Program-made: the position numbers and the translations under genes | The notes under the pieces: model-generated | The model's input: the letters and a program-made list of their open reading frames with translations, nothing else | Database searches by the model: none | Told to the model about the DNA's origin: nothing | Assembly: GCF_001639065.2 (NCBI RefSeq) | Contig: NZ_LQXO02000022.1 | Span: 218,823 to 282,822 of the forward strand | From: Vibrio barjaei | Lineage (GTDB): Bacteria; Pseudomonadota; Gammaproteobacteria; Enterobacterales; Vibrionaceae | Direction: 5' to 3' | Length of the DNA stretch: 64,000 nt | Part shown: piece after piece, positions 1 through 9,291 of the stretch | How positions within the stretch are numbered: position 1 is the first letter of the stretch | Layout: each line of letters opens with the position of its first letter

Positions 1-85
1 TATCTACACATCTCTATCATCAGCATATAGCTGACTTAAAATAGTACTATCTGCCAAGCGTCACATGCTCTGTAAAGGAGGATGT

Positions 86-1678
86 ATGACTGCATTTCAT
101 GCAATTTCAATCTCAAAGCAGTTTCCTGATGGAGACCGACTATTTTCATCGATTAGCTTCTCAATTGAAGAAGGCATCACAGCGTTAGTAGGAAAAAATG
201 GCTGTGGCAAGAGTCATTTGGCGCAGATTCTCGCTAAATTAACCCCACTGTCTGAAGGGCGAGTGGAGTGGGGAAATCAGATCAAATCTGTTGGCTTTTA
301 TAGCCAATTAGAAAGTGAATCAGACTTGTCTCAAAGTATTGCTCAACAATTAGGTGTGGAAAATAAGTTGCTCGCCCTTGAGCACATTCAGCAAGGTGAC
401 AGCTCTTGTCATTGGTTCGACATGATTGCCGATGATGAATGGGATCTTGCTGAGCAATTAGCAAGGCTACTCACGCAACTGCGTTTGCCTACCGATCTCA
501 ATGTCACACTGGCGCAATTAAGTGGTGGGCAACTTGCTGTATTAAGGCTTTATGTTCTGCTGCAGCAAGAATATGATGCATTCGTTCTTGATGAGCCCAC
601 TAATCATTTAGATTCTGATCATGTTGATTGGTTAGTGAAGCAATTAAAAACAATAGATAAACCAGTGTTGGTGGTTAGCCACAATATTGCGTTCCTCAAT
701 CACGTTGACAAAATACTCGAGCTGAACTCGATAGGTATTACCAGCTATGGAGGCAACTACCAAACATTCATCGTTAACAAGAATGAGCATCTGCAAGCGT
801 TACAGGACAAAGCCAAATCACTGACTAGGGAGAGAAAGGTAAAAGCAGAGAAAGCGCACCAACGTCTGGTCACAGCTCAAAAGCTCGCGACAAGGGGTAA
901 AGCACAAAGGACGAGTGGTAGCCAGCCAAAAATACTGATGGATGGTAAAAAGCAAGGCGCACAGAATGCTAACGCCTCGATTGCGGCTCAAAGTGAACGC
1001 CAGTTCGCGGTTTTGGACCAAAAACTTCAGCAAGTGAAGGATCAAATAGAACAGAATAAACCGCAGAAATGGTACACCGGAGTGGTTCAAACGCAGGGTA
1101 AGACAGCCATCGCGTTTGACGCATTTCAGCATGCTAATGTGCTTGGTGCACCGATTCGTGCGACGGTACTTACCAGCGAGCATGCGTGGCTAAAAGGTCG
1201 TAATGGCTCGGGTAAGTCGACCATTTTAAAGCGAGTACTCGCTCTTAGCCAAAACTCAAGTGATGTGACTGATGGGCTTCGAGTCAATACGGAGTGTTTT
1301 TACTTAGATCAGCACTTTTCTATACTTAACGGTGATTTAGCGCTGATTGACGCTGTGTGTGAAGGGTGTGAGGAGATGACAATTCCTGTTGCTCGTACTC
1401 TATTAGCTGGCATCGGTTTTAGGCGAGACAAAGTCTATGACAAAGTCGAGCAACTCAGCGGTGGCGAGAAAATGAAGCTAGCCATGTTGATTGCTTCGCA
1501 CCAAAAACAGGTAGCGACCCTGTTATTGGATGAACCGGATAATCACCTGGATCTCGAAGCCAAACAACAGTTGATTGCTGCTATTAACGGCTACGCAGGG
1601 ACTGTGTTAGTCGTCAGTCATGATATGGGATTCATCGAGCAATTAAGGATAGACAAAGTCATTGCCCTAACTGACTGA
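86..1678 (+). CDS. ABC-F family ATPase (duplicated ATP-binding cassette protein)
   Basis: Soluble protein of about 530 residues with two ABC ATPase domains and no membrane segment, the layout of ABC-F translation or ribosome-protection factors. The first Walker A is GKNGCGKS near residues 37-44, with LSGGQ and a VLDEPTNHLD Walker B. The second half has GRNGSGKS, LSGGEK and LLLDEPDNHLD. A charged coiled linker (about residues 235-330) joins them. The ATG at 86 is preferred over the one at 65 because AAAGGAGG lies just upstream of it. It stands alone and ends at a bidirectional terminator. Whether it gives antibiotic protection or has a housekeeping translation role cannot be told from sequence. 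Confidence 0.88.
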   Translation: MTAFHAISISKQFPDGDRLFSSISFSIEEGITALVGKNGCGKSHLAQILAKLTPLSEGRVEWGNQIKSVGFYSQLESESDLSQSIAQQLGVENKLLALEHIQQGDSSCHWFDMIADDEWDLAEQLARLLTQLRLPTDLNVTLAQLSGGQLAVLRLYVLLQQEYDAFVLDEPTNHLDSDHVDWLVKQLKTIDKPVLVVSHNIAFLNHVDKILELNSIGITSYGGNYQTFIVNKNEHLQALQDKAKSLTRERKVKAEKAHQRLVTAQKLATRGKAQRTSGSQPKILMDGKKQGAQNANASIAAQSERQFAVLDQKLQQVKDQIEQNKPQKWYTGVVQTQGKTAIAFDAFQHANVLGAPIRATVLTSEHAWLKGRNGSGKSTILKRVLALSQNSSDVTDGLRVNTECFYLDQHFSILNGDLALIDAVCEGCEEMTIPVARTLLAGIGFRRDKVYDKVEQLSGGEKMKLAMLIASHQKQVATLLLDEPDNHLDLEAKQQLIAAINGYAGTVLVVSHDMGFIEQLRIDKVIALTD

Positions 1679-1687
1679 CGAAAAAGA

Positions 1688-1714
1688 AGAGGCTCAATCG
1701 AGCCTCTCTTTTTT
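1688..1714. terminator. Bidirectional rho-independent terminator
   Basis: An 8-bp stem AGAGGCTC/GAGCCTCT with a 4-nt loop, followed by T-rich sequence on the plus strand and preceded by an A-run, so it can serve both converging genes. Confidence 0.85.
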
Positions 1715-2042
1715 AGTTGTAACCTTGATTGTCGAGCACCCTAACGAGTCCTTTCACACAGCGATAGATGACCCAAACGGATGTCCCGACAAGTATTAAG
1801 TAGCCAATGCCAAACAGCGGCATGGAGAAGATACCCACGACCGTCAAAATAATGGAGACCCAAAATGTCTGTACTGCGTTTTCGAGGTGATCAGCCAACG
1901 GACTACTTGCTGAGGAACTGCGCTTAAGCATGGCCCAGATACCGCCAACGAGATAGAAAATGCCAGTGAAACTTCCTAAAAGTAAACAGGCGTAAGCGAC
2001 AATGGCGTTAGTTTTAGTTTGTTGGTCTTGTTCGGATAGCAT
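1713..2042 (-). CDS. DUF4870-like small membrane protein
   Basis: Protein of about 109 residues with three or four hydrophobic segments; it resembles DUF4870/Tic20-like membrane proteins common in gammaproteobacteria. The start is placed at the ATG at 2042 (MLSEQDQQ), not at the longer in-frame start at 2162, because AGGGGAA precedes it on the minus strand and the upstream extension has no membrane-protein character and runs into a terminator hairpin. Function unknown. Monocistronic and convergent with the ABC-F gene. Confidence 0.72.
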   Translation of the reverse strand: MLSEQDQQTKTNAIVAYACLLLGSFTGIFYLVGGIWAMLKRSSSASSPLADHLENAVQTFWVSIILTVVGIFSMPLFGIGYLILVGTSVWVIYRCVKGLVRVLDNQGYN

Positions 2043-2120
2043 AATCGTTCCCCTGTAATGACTTGATTTAACTATAGTACTTAAAACATGAACCAGAGAT
2101 GAAACTGAAGGTTTCAAAGC

Positions 2121-2149
2121 AACAAAGCGGCCTTGAAAGCCGCTTTGTT
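2121..2149 (-). terminator. Stem-loop downstream of the MFS gene
   Basis: An 11-bp perfect stem (AACAAAGCGGC / GCCGCTTTGTT) with a 7-nt loop just past the stop of the minus-strand MFS gene. It lacks a strong U-tract, so it may act as an mRNA end-stabiliser or weak terminator. Confidence 0.6.
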
Positions 2150-2181
2150 GTTTACGCTGCACGTGAACTTAAGGTGTGATG

Positions 2182-3342
2182 TTACTCGCCAGCCACCAAG
2201 TGTTTCTTAGTACGAATACTGGCAATGAACATATAGATAGCGGTTGCCATCATGGTTGCAAGTAAATAAGCCATCAAACCTTGTGTACCTTCCATAAACC
2301 AATCCGCAAGTACTGGACCAGCGACTGAGCCGATGCTGTAGCAAAACAGCATAACTTGCGTTGCAGAGACAATAAAACTCTCGTCCAATTTGTCACAGCC
2401 CAAGTTAATGGCAATCGGGTAAAGTGCGAACGTCGCCATACCAATCAGGAATAAGCTGATTGCTAGTACACTCAGATCATCACTCAGAATAACTAGACCG
2501 ACACCAAATACACCTAGTAAACAGAACATGCCCATCAGTGGAGTGCGACCCGCTACTTTAAGTAGTGGAGGTACTAATGTTTGTACTGCCATACCGCCAA
2601 GGATCACTAACGCCATTAATGCGCTTAAACTGCTTTGTGACACGTCGCGGTGCATTAACTCTACAGGCATTAGACCGTAGATAGATCCAAGGGTTAAGCC
2701 TGAAACAATACAGCCGATGATTGCAGCATGGTTCAGTTTTGCAATTTGTTTGAACGATAGTGTCGCCGAGTGAGCACTCTGCGGTTGCTGTGTTGGAACG
2801 AACATCAGAACCAGAATAGCTACGCTTAGCATAGAGAGAATTGCCACAAATGGCAGACTACCCTGAACACCGATAAAACCAATCCCAAGCTGACCTAGTG
2901 CAGAGCCGCCATATAGCGAACCCATATAGAGGCCAAGACGTTTGGCACGGCTTGATTCATCACCAACCAGCAGCCATGACTCAACGATAACGAAGACACC
3001 CGCGACAGCAATACCAGCAACAAAACGTGCAATCAGCCAAGCCCATGCGACAGGCATCAGTGGCAACACAACGATCGTAGCGATAAATAGCGCTAGACAG
3101 GCGATAAATGCGACACGGTGACCGACATGTTTGACCGCCGGTTCAATAACAACAGCACCAACTAAAAGACCTGCATAGAACACACTTGCTAGCCAACTTG
3201 CGTTGCTTGCATCAATACCGTATTCACCCAGCATAAGCGGGATCAAGCTCATCAAATAACCCGATGCGACGGCATAAAGTGATAGCGCAATAACAGGTAC
3301 TTTAAAGCCAGTTTTTACTGCGAAATCAGGTGTGTTTTCCAC
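2182..3342 (-). CDS. MFS transporter, YcaD-like
   Basis: Inner-membrane protein of 386 residues with about twelve hydrophobic helices and a short basic cytoplasmic tail, the size and pattern of the major facilitator superfamily. The N-terminal half resembles YcaD-type carriers (GYLMSLIPLMLGEYGIDASNASW). It begins with GTG at 3342, supported by an excellent AGGAGG eight bases upstream. Substrate unknown. No partner gene is adjacent: it is followed by the DUF4870 gene and preceded by about 300 bp of non-coding DNA. Confidence 0.8.
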   Translation of the reverse strand: MENTPDFAVKTGFKVPVIALSLYAVASGYLMSLIPLMLGEYGIDASNASWLASVFYAGLLVGAVVIEPAVKHVGHRVAFIACLALFIATIVVLPLMPVAWAWLIARFVAGIAVAGVFVIVESWLLVGDESSRAKRLGLYMGSLYGGSALGQLGIGFIGVQGSLPFVAILSMLSVAILVLMFVPTQQPQSAHSATLSFKQIAKLNHAAIIGCIVSGLTLGSIYGLMPVELMHRDVSQSSLSALMALVILGGMAVQTLVPPLLKVAGRTPLMGMFCLLGVFGVGLVILSDDLSVLAISLFLIGMATFALYPIAINLGCDKLDESFIVSATQVMLFCYSIGSVAGPVLADWFMEGTQGLMAYLLATMMATAIYMFIASIRTKKHLVAGE

Positions 3343-3647
3343 TAGCAGAGCCTCCTAAATAGTCGTTGGAAAATCGAAACAGAATTAAGAAATTGATTAG
3401 GTTTTCGCCGCGACTATGAGGCTTGAAAGGGGAGGAGTAAAACTAAAAAAAATGACCGTGACGACAACAGATATTTGTCGATGTGTTGGCATTAGTTATC
3501 GTTGAAGTGAAGTATAAATGTAGCTAATGTTCAATAAGCTAACGTATTGTTTTTATTGCGTAGTGTAAGGGAAATCTCGTTGTGAACGTTTGGCGGAATT
3601 ATCGATGCTTTATCAACAAAGTGAATCATGAACATTATTTTCCGACA
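3343..3647. other. Intergenic region upstream of the MFS gene
   Basis: About 305 bp between the MFS start and the AraC stop. It holds the MFS ribosome-binding site (AGGAGG at 3350-3355) and presumably its promoter. A 16-codon ORF (3451-3501, plus strand) lies behind a GGGGAGGAG but has no recognisable product. No riboswitch or repeat was recognised. Confidence 0.5.
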
Positions 3648-4412
3648 CTAAAAGAGTTGTTTGGGAGTGATCCCCATATGTTGCTTAAAGAAAGCGATAA
3701 AAGCACTGTCACTTGAAAACTCCAAAGTATAAGAAACATCTAGGACACTTTGTCCCAGAGCCAACAGCTCTGTGGCTCGCTGCAACCGCCATTGTTGTCG
3801 CCAAGCTTGAAAGCTCATTCCGGTTTCTTTAGCGAAAATTCGGCTAATGGTTTTGCTACTGGCCCCCACATGATGGGAAAATTCCTCTAGTGAAGGGAGG
3901 CTTTGCTCTCCGGTCACAAAATGATTCAAGATGCCCGTGACTCTCGGATCGCTGGGGATAGGTAAGAGGTGCACCTCTGCCAACGCTAATTGAAACTCTT
4001 CCCAAAACAGCGCTGTGGTGTTGAGGGTTTGTTTAATATCAATGTTCCAAGACCAAAAACTCATTCTATCAATCAAGGCTTTTAACAGCTCATTTACGGT
4101 AAGAAACTGTATGGTGTTGGGGGCGTTATTAAACAGGTTGGTATCAAAGTATAGCGAGCGATACTCGACTACATTATTCATTCTCACTCGATGTTCTGTG
4201 TTTGGTGGTATCCAGGCTGCTTGGGTCGGCGGTAAAACCGAACGACATCCTTGAAGTTCGATAGTCATGCAACCTTGAGGTGCGTAGAGCAGTTGTCCTT
4301 TCTGATGCTGGTGCATCCCTGAGTCATGTTTGCCCACTCTTGCTGCAATACCAATAACAGGTGCATTCAATGCGTCAGCATCAAAATGTGTTTGGTGATC
4401 AATTAATGCCAC
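3648..4412 (-). CDS. AraC-family transcriptional regulator (cupin plus HTH)
   Basis: Regulator of 254 residues. The N-terminal half is a cupin-like ligand domain (HQHQKGQLLYAPQG, then a WIPPNTEHRV strand). The C-terminal 100 residues form the AraC double helix-turn-helix, ending in the typical GYxxxSxFxxxFKxxxGxTPxxxR-like block (DSAFIAFFKQHMGITPKQLF). It is divergent from the MFS pump gene across a 97-bp promoter region, so it most likely controls that pump, possibly in response to the pump's substrate. Ligand unknown. Confidence 0.85.
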   Translation of the reverse strand: MALIDHQTHFDADALNAPVIGIAARVGKHDSGMHQHQKGQLLYAPQGCMTIELQGCRSVLPPTQAAWIPPNTEHRVRMNNVVEYRSLYFDTNLFNNAPNTIQFLTVNELLKALIDRMSFWSWNIDIKQTLNTTALFWEEFQLALAEVHLLPIPSDPRVTGILNHFVTGEQSLPSLEEFSHHVGASSKTISRIFAKETGMSFQAWRQQWRLQRATELLALGQSVLDVSYTLEFSSDSAFIAFFKQHMGITPKQLF

Positions 4413-4509
4413 TTGTCTTATTTTCGATGTTTTTTGTTCTTATGATGATATTAGTACAAAATCCATTAAGGCTAAACTCCTCACCTTCAAATTTAGAGGA
4501 GGAATTTTA

Positions 4510-5661
4510 ATGATTCAACAAACGAAATATGGGGAAACAGCACACCCCCCTTTGTGGCTAATGGTGCTACTTATTATGTTTCCTCAAATTGTTGAAACTA
4601 TCTACAGCCCAGCGCTAGGAGATATTGGACAACATTTTGGGGTGGGTGATAGCCTCGCGGCAGCAACCATTGCAACGTATTTTTATGCATTTGCGATAGG
4701 AGTTGTGGCATGGGGTATTCTGTCTGATGTCTTAGGACGTCGAGCAAGTATGCTATTGGGCTTAACAACCTACGCTATTGGGGTTTTTGCGGCGACATTC
4801 GTAACATCGTTCGAGATGCTGTTGGTCGCTCGCGCTATTAGTGCTTTTGGTGCAGCAGCAGGTTCAGTGGTCACACAAACCATGTTGCGCGATAAATTCT
4901 CCGGCGAGGAATTAGGGAAAGTACTTTCTTTAATGGGGATGGGCATCGCCATTAGTCCTGTTGTTGGTATGTTCGTAGGCGGGCAGCTCACCCACTTAGG
5001 CGGGCACACCTACGTATTTTGGGCGCTATGCTTATTGGCGGTGATATTGCTTGGTAATAGTGCATTGCGATTGCCAGAAACTCGCGGCCAAGAGTCGCGC
5101 GAAGCGTCGTTAATCCAGACGGCTAAAAAGATGCTGCTTGATAAACATATCTGGGTATCGGCACTATTGGTCGCTGGTTTTAATATTGTGGTATTCAACT
5201 ATTACCAGATTGGCCCATTTTTATTTCGTGAACTGGGTTTTGACGCTCAACAGTTCGGATACTCAGGTGCGGTCTTGGCGCTTGGAACGTTTTTAGGCAG
5301 CTCTATCAACAAACTGCTTCTTAGCAAAGGGAAAGCCTCGGCATCGTTAATCAAATTGGCTGTTACTTTATCCACCTTAGGCTCTCTAGGTGTCTACATG
5401 ATGCAAGACAGCCTATGGTTCTTACTGCCTATGATGGTCGTGGTTATGGCGTTTGGTGTCGGTATTCCTAATGTGTTAAGTCAAGCGTTAGTGAACTATA
5501 AACAAGCGGTTGGTAGTGCGAGTGCGATTTTAGGTCTGCTGTACTACATACTGATTGCTGTTGGATTATCGGCATCAAGTGCAGTGGCTAACTTAGGGGA
5601 GACGCTTATTATGATATCAATAGTCATGGTGTTAGTGCTCTTTTCAGTCAATAAGAAATAA
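4510..5661 (+). CDS. MFS multidrug efflux transporter, Bcr/CflA type
   Basis: Twelve-helix inner-membrane carrier of 383 residues. The drug:H+ antiporter motif A is present in the loop after helix 2 (GILSDVLGRRASMLLG), and motif C-like glycine-rich sequence follows (GMGIAISPVVGMFVGG). A strong AGAGGAGGA precedes the ATG. It is transcribed divergently from an AraC regulator, a common arrangement for inducible efflux pumps. Exported compound unknown. Confidence 0.83.
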   Translation: MIQQTKYGETAHPPLWLMVLLIMFPQIVETIYSPALGDIGQHFGVGDSLAAATIATYFYAFAIGVVAWGILSDVLGRRASMLLGLTTYAIGVFAATFVTSFEMLLVARAISAFGAAAGSVVTQTMLRDKFSGEELGKVLSLMGMGIAISPVVGMFVGGQLTHLGGHTYVFWALCLLAVILLGNSALRLPETRGQESREASLIQTAKKMLLDKHIWVSALLVAGFNIVVFNYYQIGPFLFRELGFDAQQFGYSGAVLALGTFLGSSINKLLLSKGKASASLIKLAVTLSTLGSLGVYMMQDSLWFLLPMMVVVMAFGVGIPNVLSQALVNYKQAVGSASAILGLLYYILIAVGLSASSAVANLGETLIMISIVMVLVLFSVNKK

Positions 5662-6150
5662 CACTATCCTAAACGCTACGTCCAGATCATATCTAGGTCA
5701 TGTAAATACTACTTAATAGGGTAAAGCGGTGCCTTAAGGCGAGTTATGATAAACGGGAACTTGATATGAGTGCACAGATATCTATTAATATTTCAATTGC
5801 CGAAAATGAGATTATCGATATCAATCTATCGTCTATAAAGCTATAAGTTGTTTCAAATATAATACATCTGTAAAGCAACAACGGTGAATACTTTGGGTAT
5901 ATTACGGTTAGGTATAGATTAACATGATGCTGATTTTATTCCTCCACTGTTTATTGGGTCATCCAAAGAGTTTACGTACTGTTATCACACGACTAATCAA
6001 TTAGCACGGATGTTGAATAATAGTACATATTGCTTATACACCTATATAACCCTCTACCAATAGGATTGATTGGTAATTATAGTGCAAAGGATTGCTCTCT
6101 TTCCTTATTGTGGGTTCTTTATATTCAGCAACTGTCAAACTGAGAAATAC
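5662..6150. other. AT-rich intergenic region upstream of the porin
   Basis: Roughly 490 bp of AT-rich DNA with no convincing gene. A 26-codon ORF (5766-5846) is present but has no recognisable product and only a weak ribosome-binding site. The region probably carries the porin promoter and a long 5' leader. No known riboswitch or sRNA was recognised. Confidence 0.5.
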
Positions 6151-7215
6151 ATGAAAAAAACGACGATTTGTACCCTAGTTTCGATTGTACTCGCATCATC
6201 CTATGTAAATGCAGCAGAGGTATATAGTGATGAAACGACTTCTATTAAAGTAGATGGTCGTATTGAAGTACGAGGAAATATTTCAGATGCTAACAAGAGC
6301 GAATTTGGTGACAATGCATTTAAAGATGCATCACGAGTTCGTTTGAATATTGAAGGTATGGAGAAAGTATCGGACAGTGTTAGCTTGCTAGCTCGATATG
6401 AATTTGAGATGTCAGAGATTGCGCCGGGGCAATATGATACAAGCGGCATCAATACTCGTCACTTGTATGCAGGTGTACAAACAGGCTTTGGTACTGTAAC
6501 TTATGGCCATCAAAACAACGCATCCACAATGTTAACTGATTGGACTGATCTGGCTGAAACTTTTTCTGGTTACGTAAACGAGTATTCTGTTGCTAGTGCT
6601 GACCGCGCTAATGGCGTACTAGCTTATCGTCTTGGCTTAGATTCAAAGTTCGACTTTGCTGCTTCGATCAATATAGATTCTGAACATCAAAATAGTAGCA
6701 TTGGTTCGGTAAATACTAGTACTGGTGATGTTGCAGAATATACGGGATACAGTGCAACAGGTTCGTATGCGATTACTGATAGTATTAGTTTAGGTTTGGG
6801 TTATATGTCATCTACTCAGGTTGAAGACTCAAACTCATATTCTGATTCAGGTTTGATTGCTGCAAAATATAAAGCAAATGGCATTAATATAGCGGCTATG
6901 TTAATGTCTGGTGAAATTGCTGATAATGGCGATACATACGGTTTGTATGGTAGTTCAGACTTCACTGCTTACGACTTATATGTAGGGTACACATTTGGCA
7001 AAAATAATATTAACTTAACGCGTAGCTATTTTGATGTCGATAACGAAGCATTTAGAGAGCTAAATGTGGATTTTATAGCAGTAGAATATGCTCGTTATAT
7101 TAATAACTCCTCTTTGTATGTGTCCTATAAAATTAATCAACTAGGTGAAGACGAAGGTGGTATCTTAGACAATAATGAAAATGAACTACAGTTCGGTTTC
7201 AGGTATATGTTCTAA
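6151..7215 (+). CDS. Gram-negative outer-membrane porin
   Basis: A 354-residue general-diffusion porin of the OmpU/OmpL-like (Porin_4) type. The N-terminus MKKTTICTLVSIVLASSYVNA is a classic signal peptide with cleavage likely before AEVYS. The mature part alternates short amphipathic beta strands, contains RVRLNIEGMEKVSDSVSLLARYE, and ends in FGFRYMF with the terminal phenylalanine required for beta-barrel assembly. The start at 6151 is chosen over an upstream in-frame start at 6070, because only this one gives a signal peptide directly at the N-terminus. Monocistronic with a terminator. Confidence 0.9.
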   Translation: MKKTTICTLVSIVLASSYVNAAEVYSDETTSIKVDGRIEVRGNISDANKSEFGDNAFKDASRVRLNIEGMEKVSDSVSLLARYEFEMSEIAPGQYDTSGINTRHLYAGVQTGFGTVTYGHQNNASTMLTDWTDLAETFSGYVNEYSVASADRANGVLAYRLGLDSKFDFAASINIDSEHQNSSIGSVNTSTGDVAEYTGYSATGSYAITDSISLGLGYMSSTQVEDSNSYSDSGLIAAKYKANGINIAAMLMSGEIADNGDTYGLYGSSDFTAYDLYVGYTFGKNNINLTRSYFDVDNEAFRELNVDFIAVEYARYINNSSLYVSYKINQLGEDEGGILDNNENELQFGFRYMF

Positions 7216-7226
7216 GTGAATGATGA

Positions 7227-7257
7227 AAAAAGGTTTAGTGAGCGCACTAAACCTTTT
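7227..7257. terminator. Bidirectional terminator between porin and LysR genes
   Basis: Stem of about 13 bp (AAAAAGGTTTAGTG paired with CACTAAACCTTTT) followed by T residues on the plus strand and by A-derived U residues on the minus strand. The stop codon of the minus-strand LysR gene lies inside the right arm. Confidence 0.8.
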
Positions 7258-8122
7258 TATTGTGCTCTAGAGTCTTTAGCAGGTTTATATATCGATCTCT
7301 AGCTGGGTTATTGAACTTAGGATTCCATGTAACACCTATATCCCATTGATAATCAGAAGCTGATATGGGAATAAAATGAATAGTACTGTCTATTAATGCT
7401 TTAGCACTTTCAGGAACAATGGCAAATCCAATATTGGCTTTAACCAATGACAGCAGCGTCAAGATATCATCGGCAAATTGGCTTGGTCTTAACTGCCAAT
7501 TTAGTTCCGTAGCAACCTTTGATATCTGTTGGTGTAACCCCATCCCTCGCTCTGGTCTCAATGCTAAGTAGGGAAGGGAAGCAAATATAGACGTCAGTGA
7601 CGACTCGCTATGGCTGTGGTTGATCGCTACGCAAAGCCGATCACTGGAGAGTGTGATTGAAGACAGGCTGCTTTCACATGGTAGGCGCGAGTAAGCGATG
7701 TGCAGTTCGCCTGACAAGAGTTGCTCCGTCTGGGTCTGGGAGGGGAGATCGTTGAGTGTGACATGGACATCGCTAAAACGTTGCTTGAACTCAGAGATAT
7801 GCCGAGGCGCAATGTCAAAGCTCGAAATACCAAAGCCAATATTAAGATAACCAGATTGTCCGGTAGCTACTTGGTTGGATAATTGATCAAACTTCTCTGC
7901 ACTCGCAATAACCCGTTTCGCCTCGGGGAGCAGGCATTCTCCAACAATGGACAATTTCGTCCCACCTCGATTGCGGTCAAATAGGGTCGCACCAATATCA
8001 CTTTCTAGTCGATATATTTTTTTCGTCAACGCCGACTGAGTAATAAACAGTGCCTCAGCAGCACTACGATAGGTATCGCTACGAGCCAAGGTAACAAACG
8101 CTTTTAGGAGATCGATATTCAT
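7247..8122 (-). CDS. LysR-family transcriptional regulator
   Basis: A 291-residue LysR-type regulator. The N-terminal winged HTH (residues 1-60, MNIDLLKAFVTLARSDTYRS then ALFITQSALTKKIYRLE) is followed by a periplasmic-binding-protein-like effector domain. It is divergent from the nitrilase-family gene over a 101-bp gap that contains two near-direct repeats of AAATGGTAATC / AAATGGTGATT next to its start codon, plausible LysR contacts. It most likely controls the amidase gene. Confidence 0.88.
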   Translation of the reverse strand: MNIDLLKAFVTLARSDTYRSAAEALFITQSALTKKIYRLESDIGATLFDRNRGGTKLSIVGECLLPEAKRVIASAEKFDQLSNQVATGQSGYLNIGFGISSFDIAPRHISEFKQRFSDVHVTLNDLPSQTQTEQLLSGELHIAYSRLPCESSLSSITLSSDRLCVAINHSHSESSLTSIFASLPYLALRPERGMGLHQQISKVATELNWQLRPSQFADDILTLLSLVKANIGFAIVPESAKALIDSTIHFIPISASDYQWDIGVTWNPKFNNPARDRYINLLKTLEHNKKV

Positions 8123-8223
8123 GATTCCAAATGGTAATCAAATGGTGATTTAAATTCATTATACGGAATCAAAGGCATTTTTTACACTGTGACTTCACTG
8201 TTGATCTCTCATAAGGAGAAAGT

Positions 8224-9189
8224 ATGAAGTCGGTAAAAGTAGCCTCCGTTCAGTTCAATCATAAGGCGGGAGATAAAACTACCAATCTAGCTAGCGTAGA
8301 GGAATTTGTGACTCGAGCCGCTGCTCAGAAGGTGGATATCATCAGTTTTCCCGAAATGTGCATTACTGGTTACTGGCACGTGTCAGCGCTTACTCGTGAC
8401 GAGATTGTTGAACTGTCAGAACCTGTACCATCCGGCGATACAATCCAAGCACTGCTTGCACTATCACAACGCCATAATATGAGTATTGGCGCCGGATTGA
8501 TTGAAGAGAATGAGTGCGGTCAGTTATACAACACCTACGTGTTTGTTATGCCAAACGGTGTGGTTCAAAAGCACAGAAAGCTGCATACATTTGTCAGCCC
8601 CTATATAAGTAGTGGTGATGAATATACGGTGTTTGACACTCCTCACGGCTGTAAGGTTGGGATCCTGATTTGTTGGGACAACAACTTGGTTGAAAACGTG
8701 CGAATAACGGCATTAAAAGGTGCGGACATTTTAATTGCGCCCCATCAAACAGGAGGTTGCGACTCTCGAAGTCCAAATGCTATGGGGCTGATTGATCCAC
8801 AGCTTTGGCATAATCGACATCAAGATCCACAGACCATCTTCAATGAAATGCAAGGTAAGAAAGGCCGTGCTTGGCTAATGCGCTGGTTGCCTGCTAGAGC
8901 TCATGACAATGGATTATTTGTAGTTTTCAGTAATGGCGTTGGTGTGGACATGAATGAAGTGCGCACGGGGCACGCGATGATTCTCAATCCTTACGGTGAA
9001 GTGATTACTGAGTCAAAAAGTCTTGATGACGACATGGTTGTCGCTGTACTGGATGGTCAGGAATTAGAAATGTGCACTGGCCGTCGCTGGATTCGCGGTC
9101 GCAGACCAGACCTATACCAAGAACTAGCCGAAAAGCAGGGAAATGAGCTCGATCCTTATCATGCGAGATTCTCGCGAGATAAGACCTGA
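8224..9189 (+). CDS. Nitrilase-superfamily carbon-nitrogen hydrolase
   Basis: Cytoplasmic amidase of 321 residues. The catalytic triad is visible: Glu44 in FPEM, Lys119 in QKHRKLH and Cys150 in GILICWDNN. These enzymes hydrolyse non-peptide C-N bonds (amides, nitriles or N-carbamoyl compounds); the Cys-Trp-Asp motif suggests an amidase or N-carbamoylase class rather than a true nitrilase. AAGGAG lies seven bases before the ATG. The LysR gene is divergent, and the gene is followed after 102 bp by the small iron-sulfur protein, so the two may be co-expressed. Substrate unknown. Confidence 0.88.
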   Translation: MKSVKVASVQFNHKAGDKTTNLASVEEFVTRAAAQKVDIISFPEMCITGYWHVSALTRDEIVELSEPVPSGDTIQALLALSQRHNMSIGAGLIEENECGQLYNTYVFVMPNGVVQKHRKLHTFVSPYISSGDEYTVFDTPHGCKVGILICWDNNLVENVRITALKGADILIAPHQTGGCDSRSPNAMGLIDPQLWHNRHQDPQTIFNEMQGKKGRAWLMRWLPARAHDNGLFVVFSNGVGVDMNEVRTGHAMILNPYGEVITESKSLDDDMVVAVLDGQELEMCTGRRWIRGRRPDLYQELAEKQGNELDPYHARFSRDKT

Positions 9190-9291
9190 ACCTGTTCTAA
9201 ACACCAAATTGAATAATATTTCGAGAATTGGTCGTCTTTTTTGATTTTGCTTCGTCTTATTAAGAGAATCAAAACAGAACAGTTGAGAAAT

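Noticed and set aside
3451..3501. 16-codon ORF behind GGGGAGGAG
   Set aside because: The spacing from the purine-rich stretch is too long, and no leader-peptide logic (codon run, attenuator) is visible.
5766..5846. 26-codon ORF upstream of the porin
   Set aside because: Too short, weak ribosome-binding site, no recognisable product; kept only as a note in the intergenic entry.
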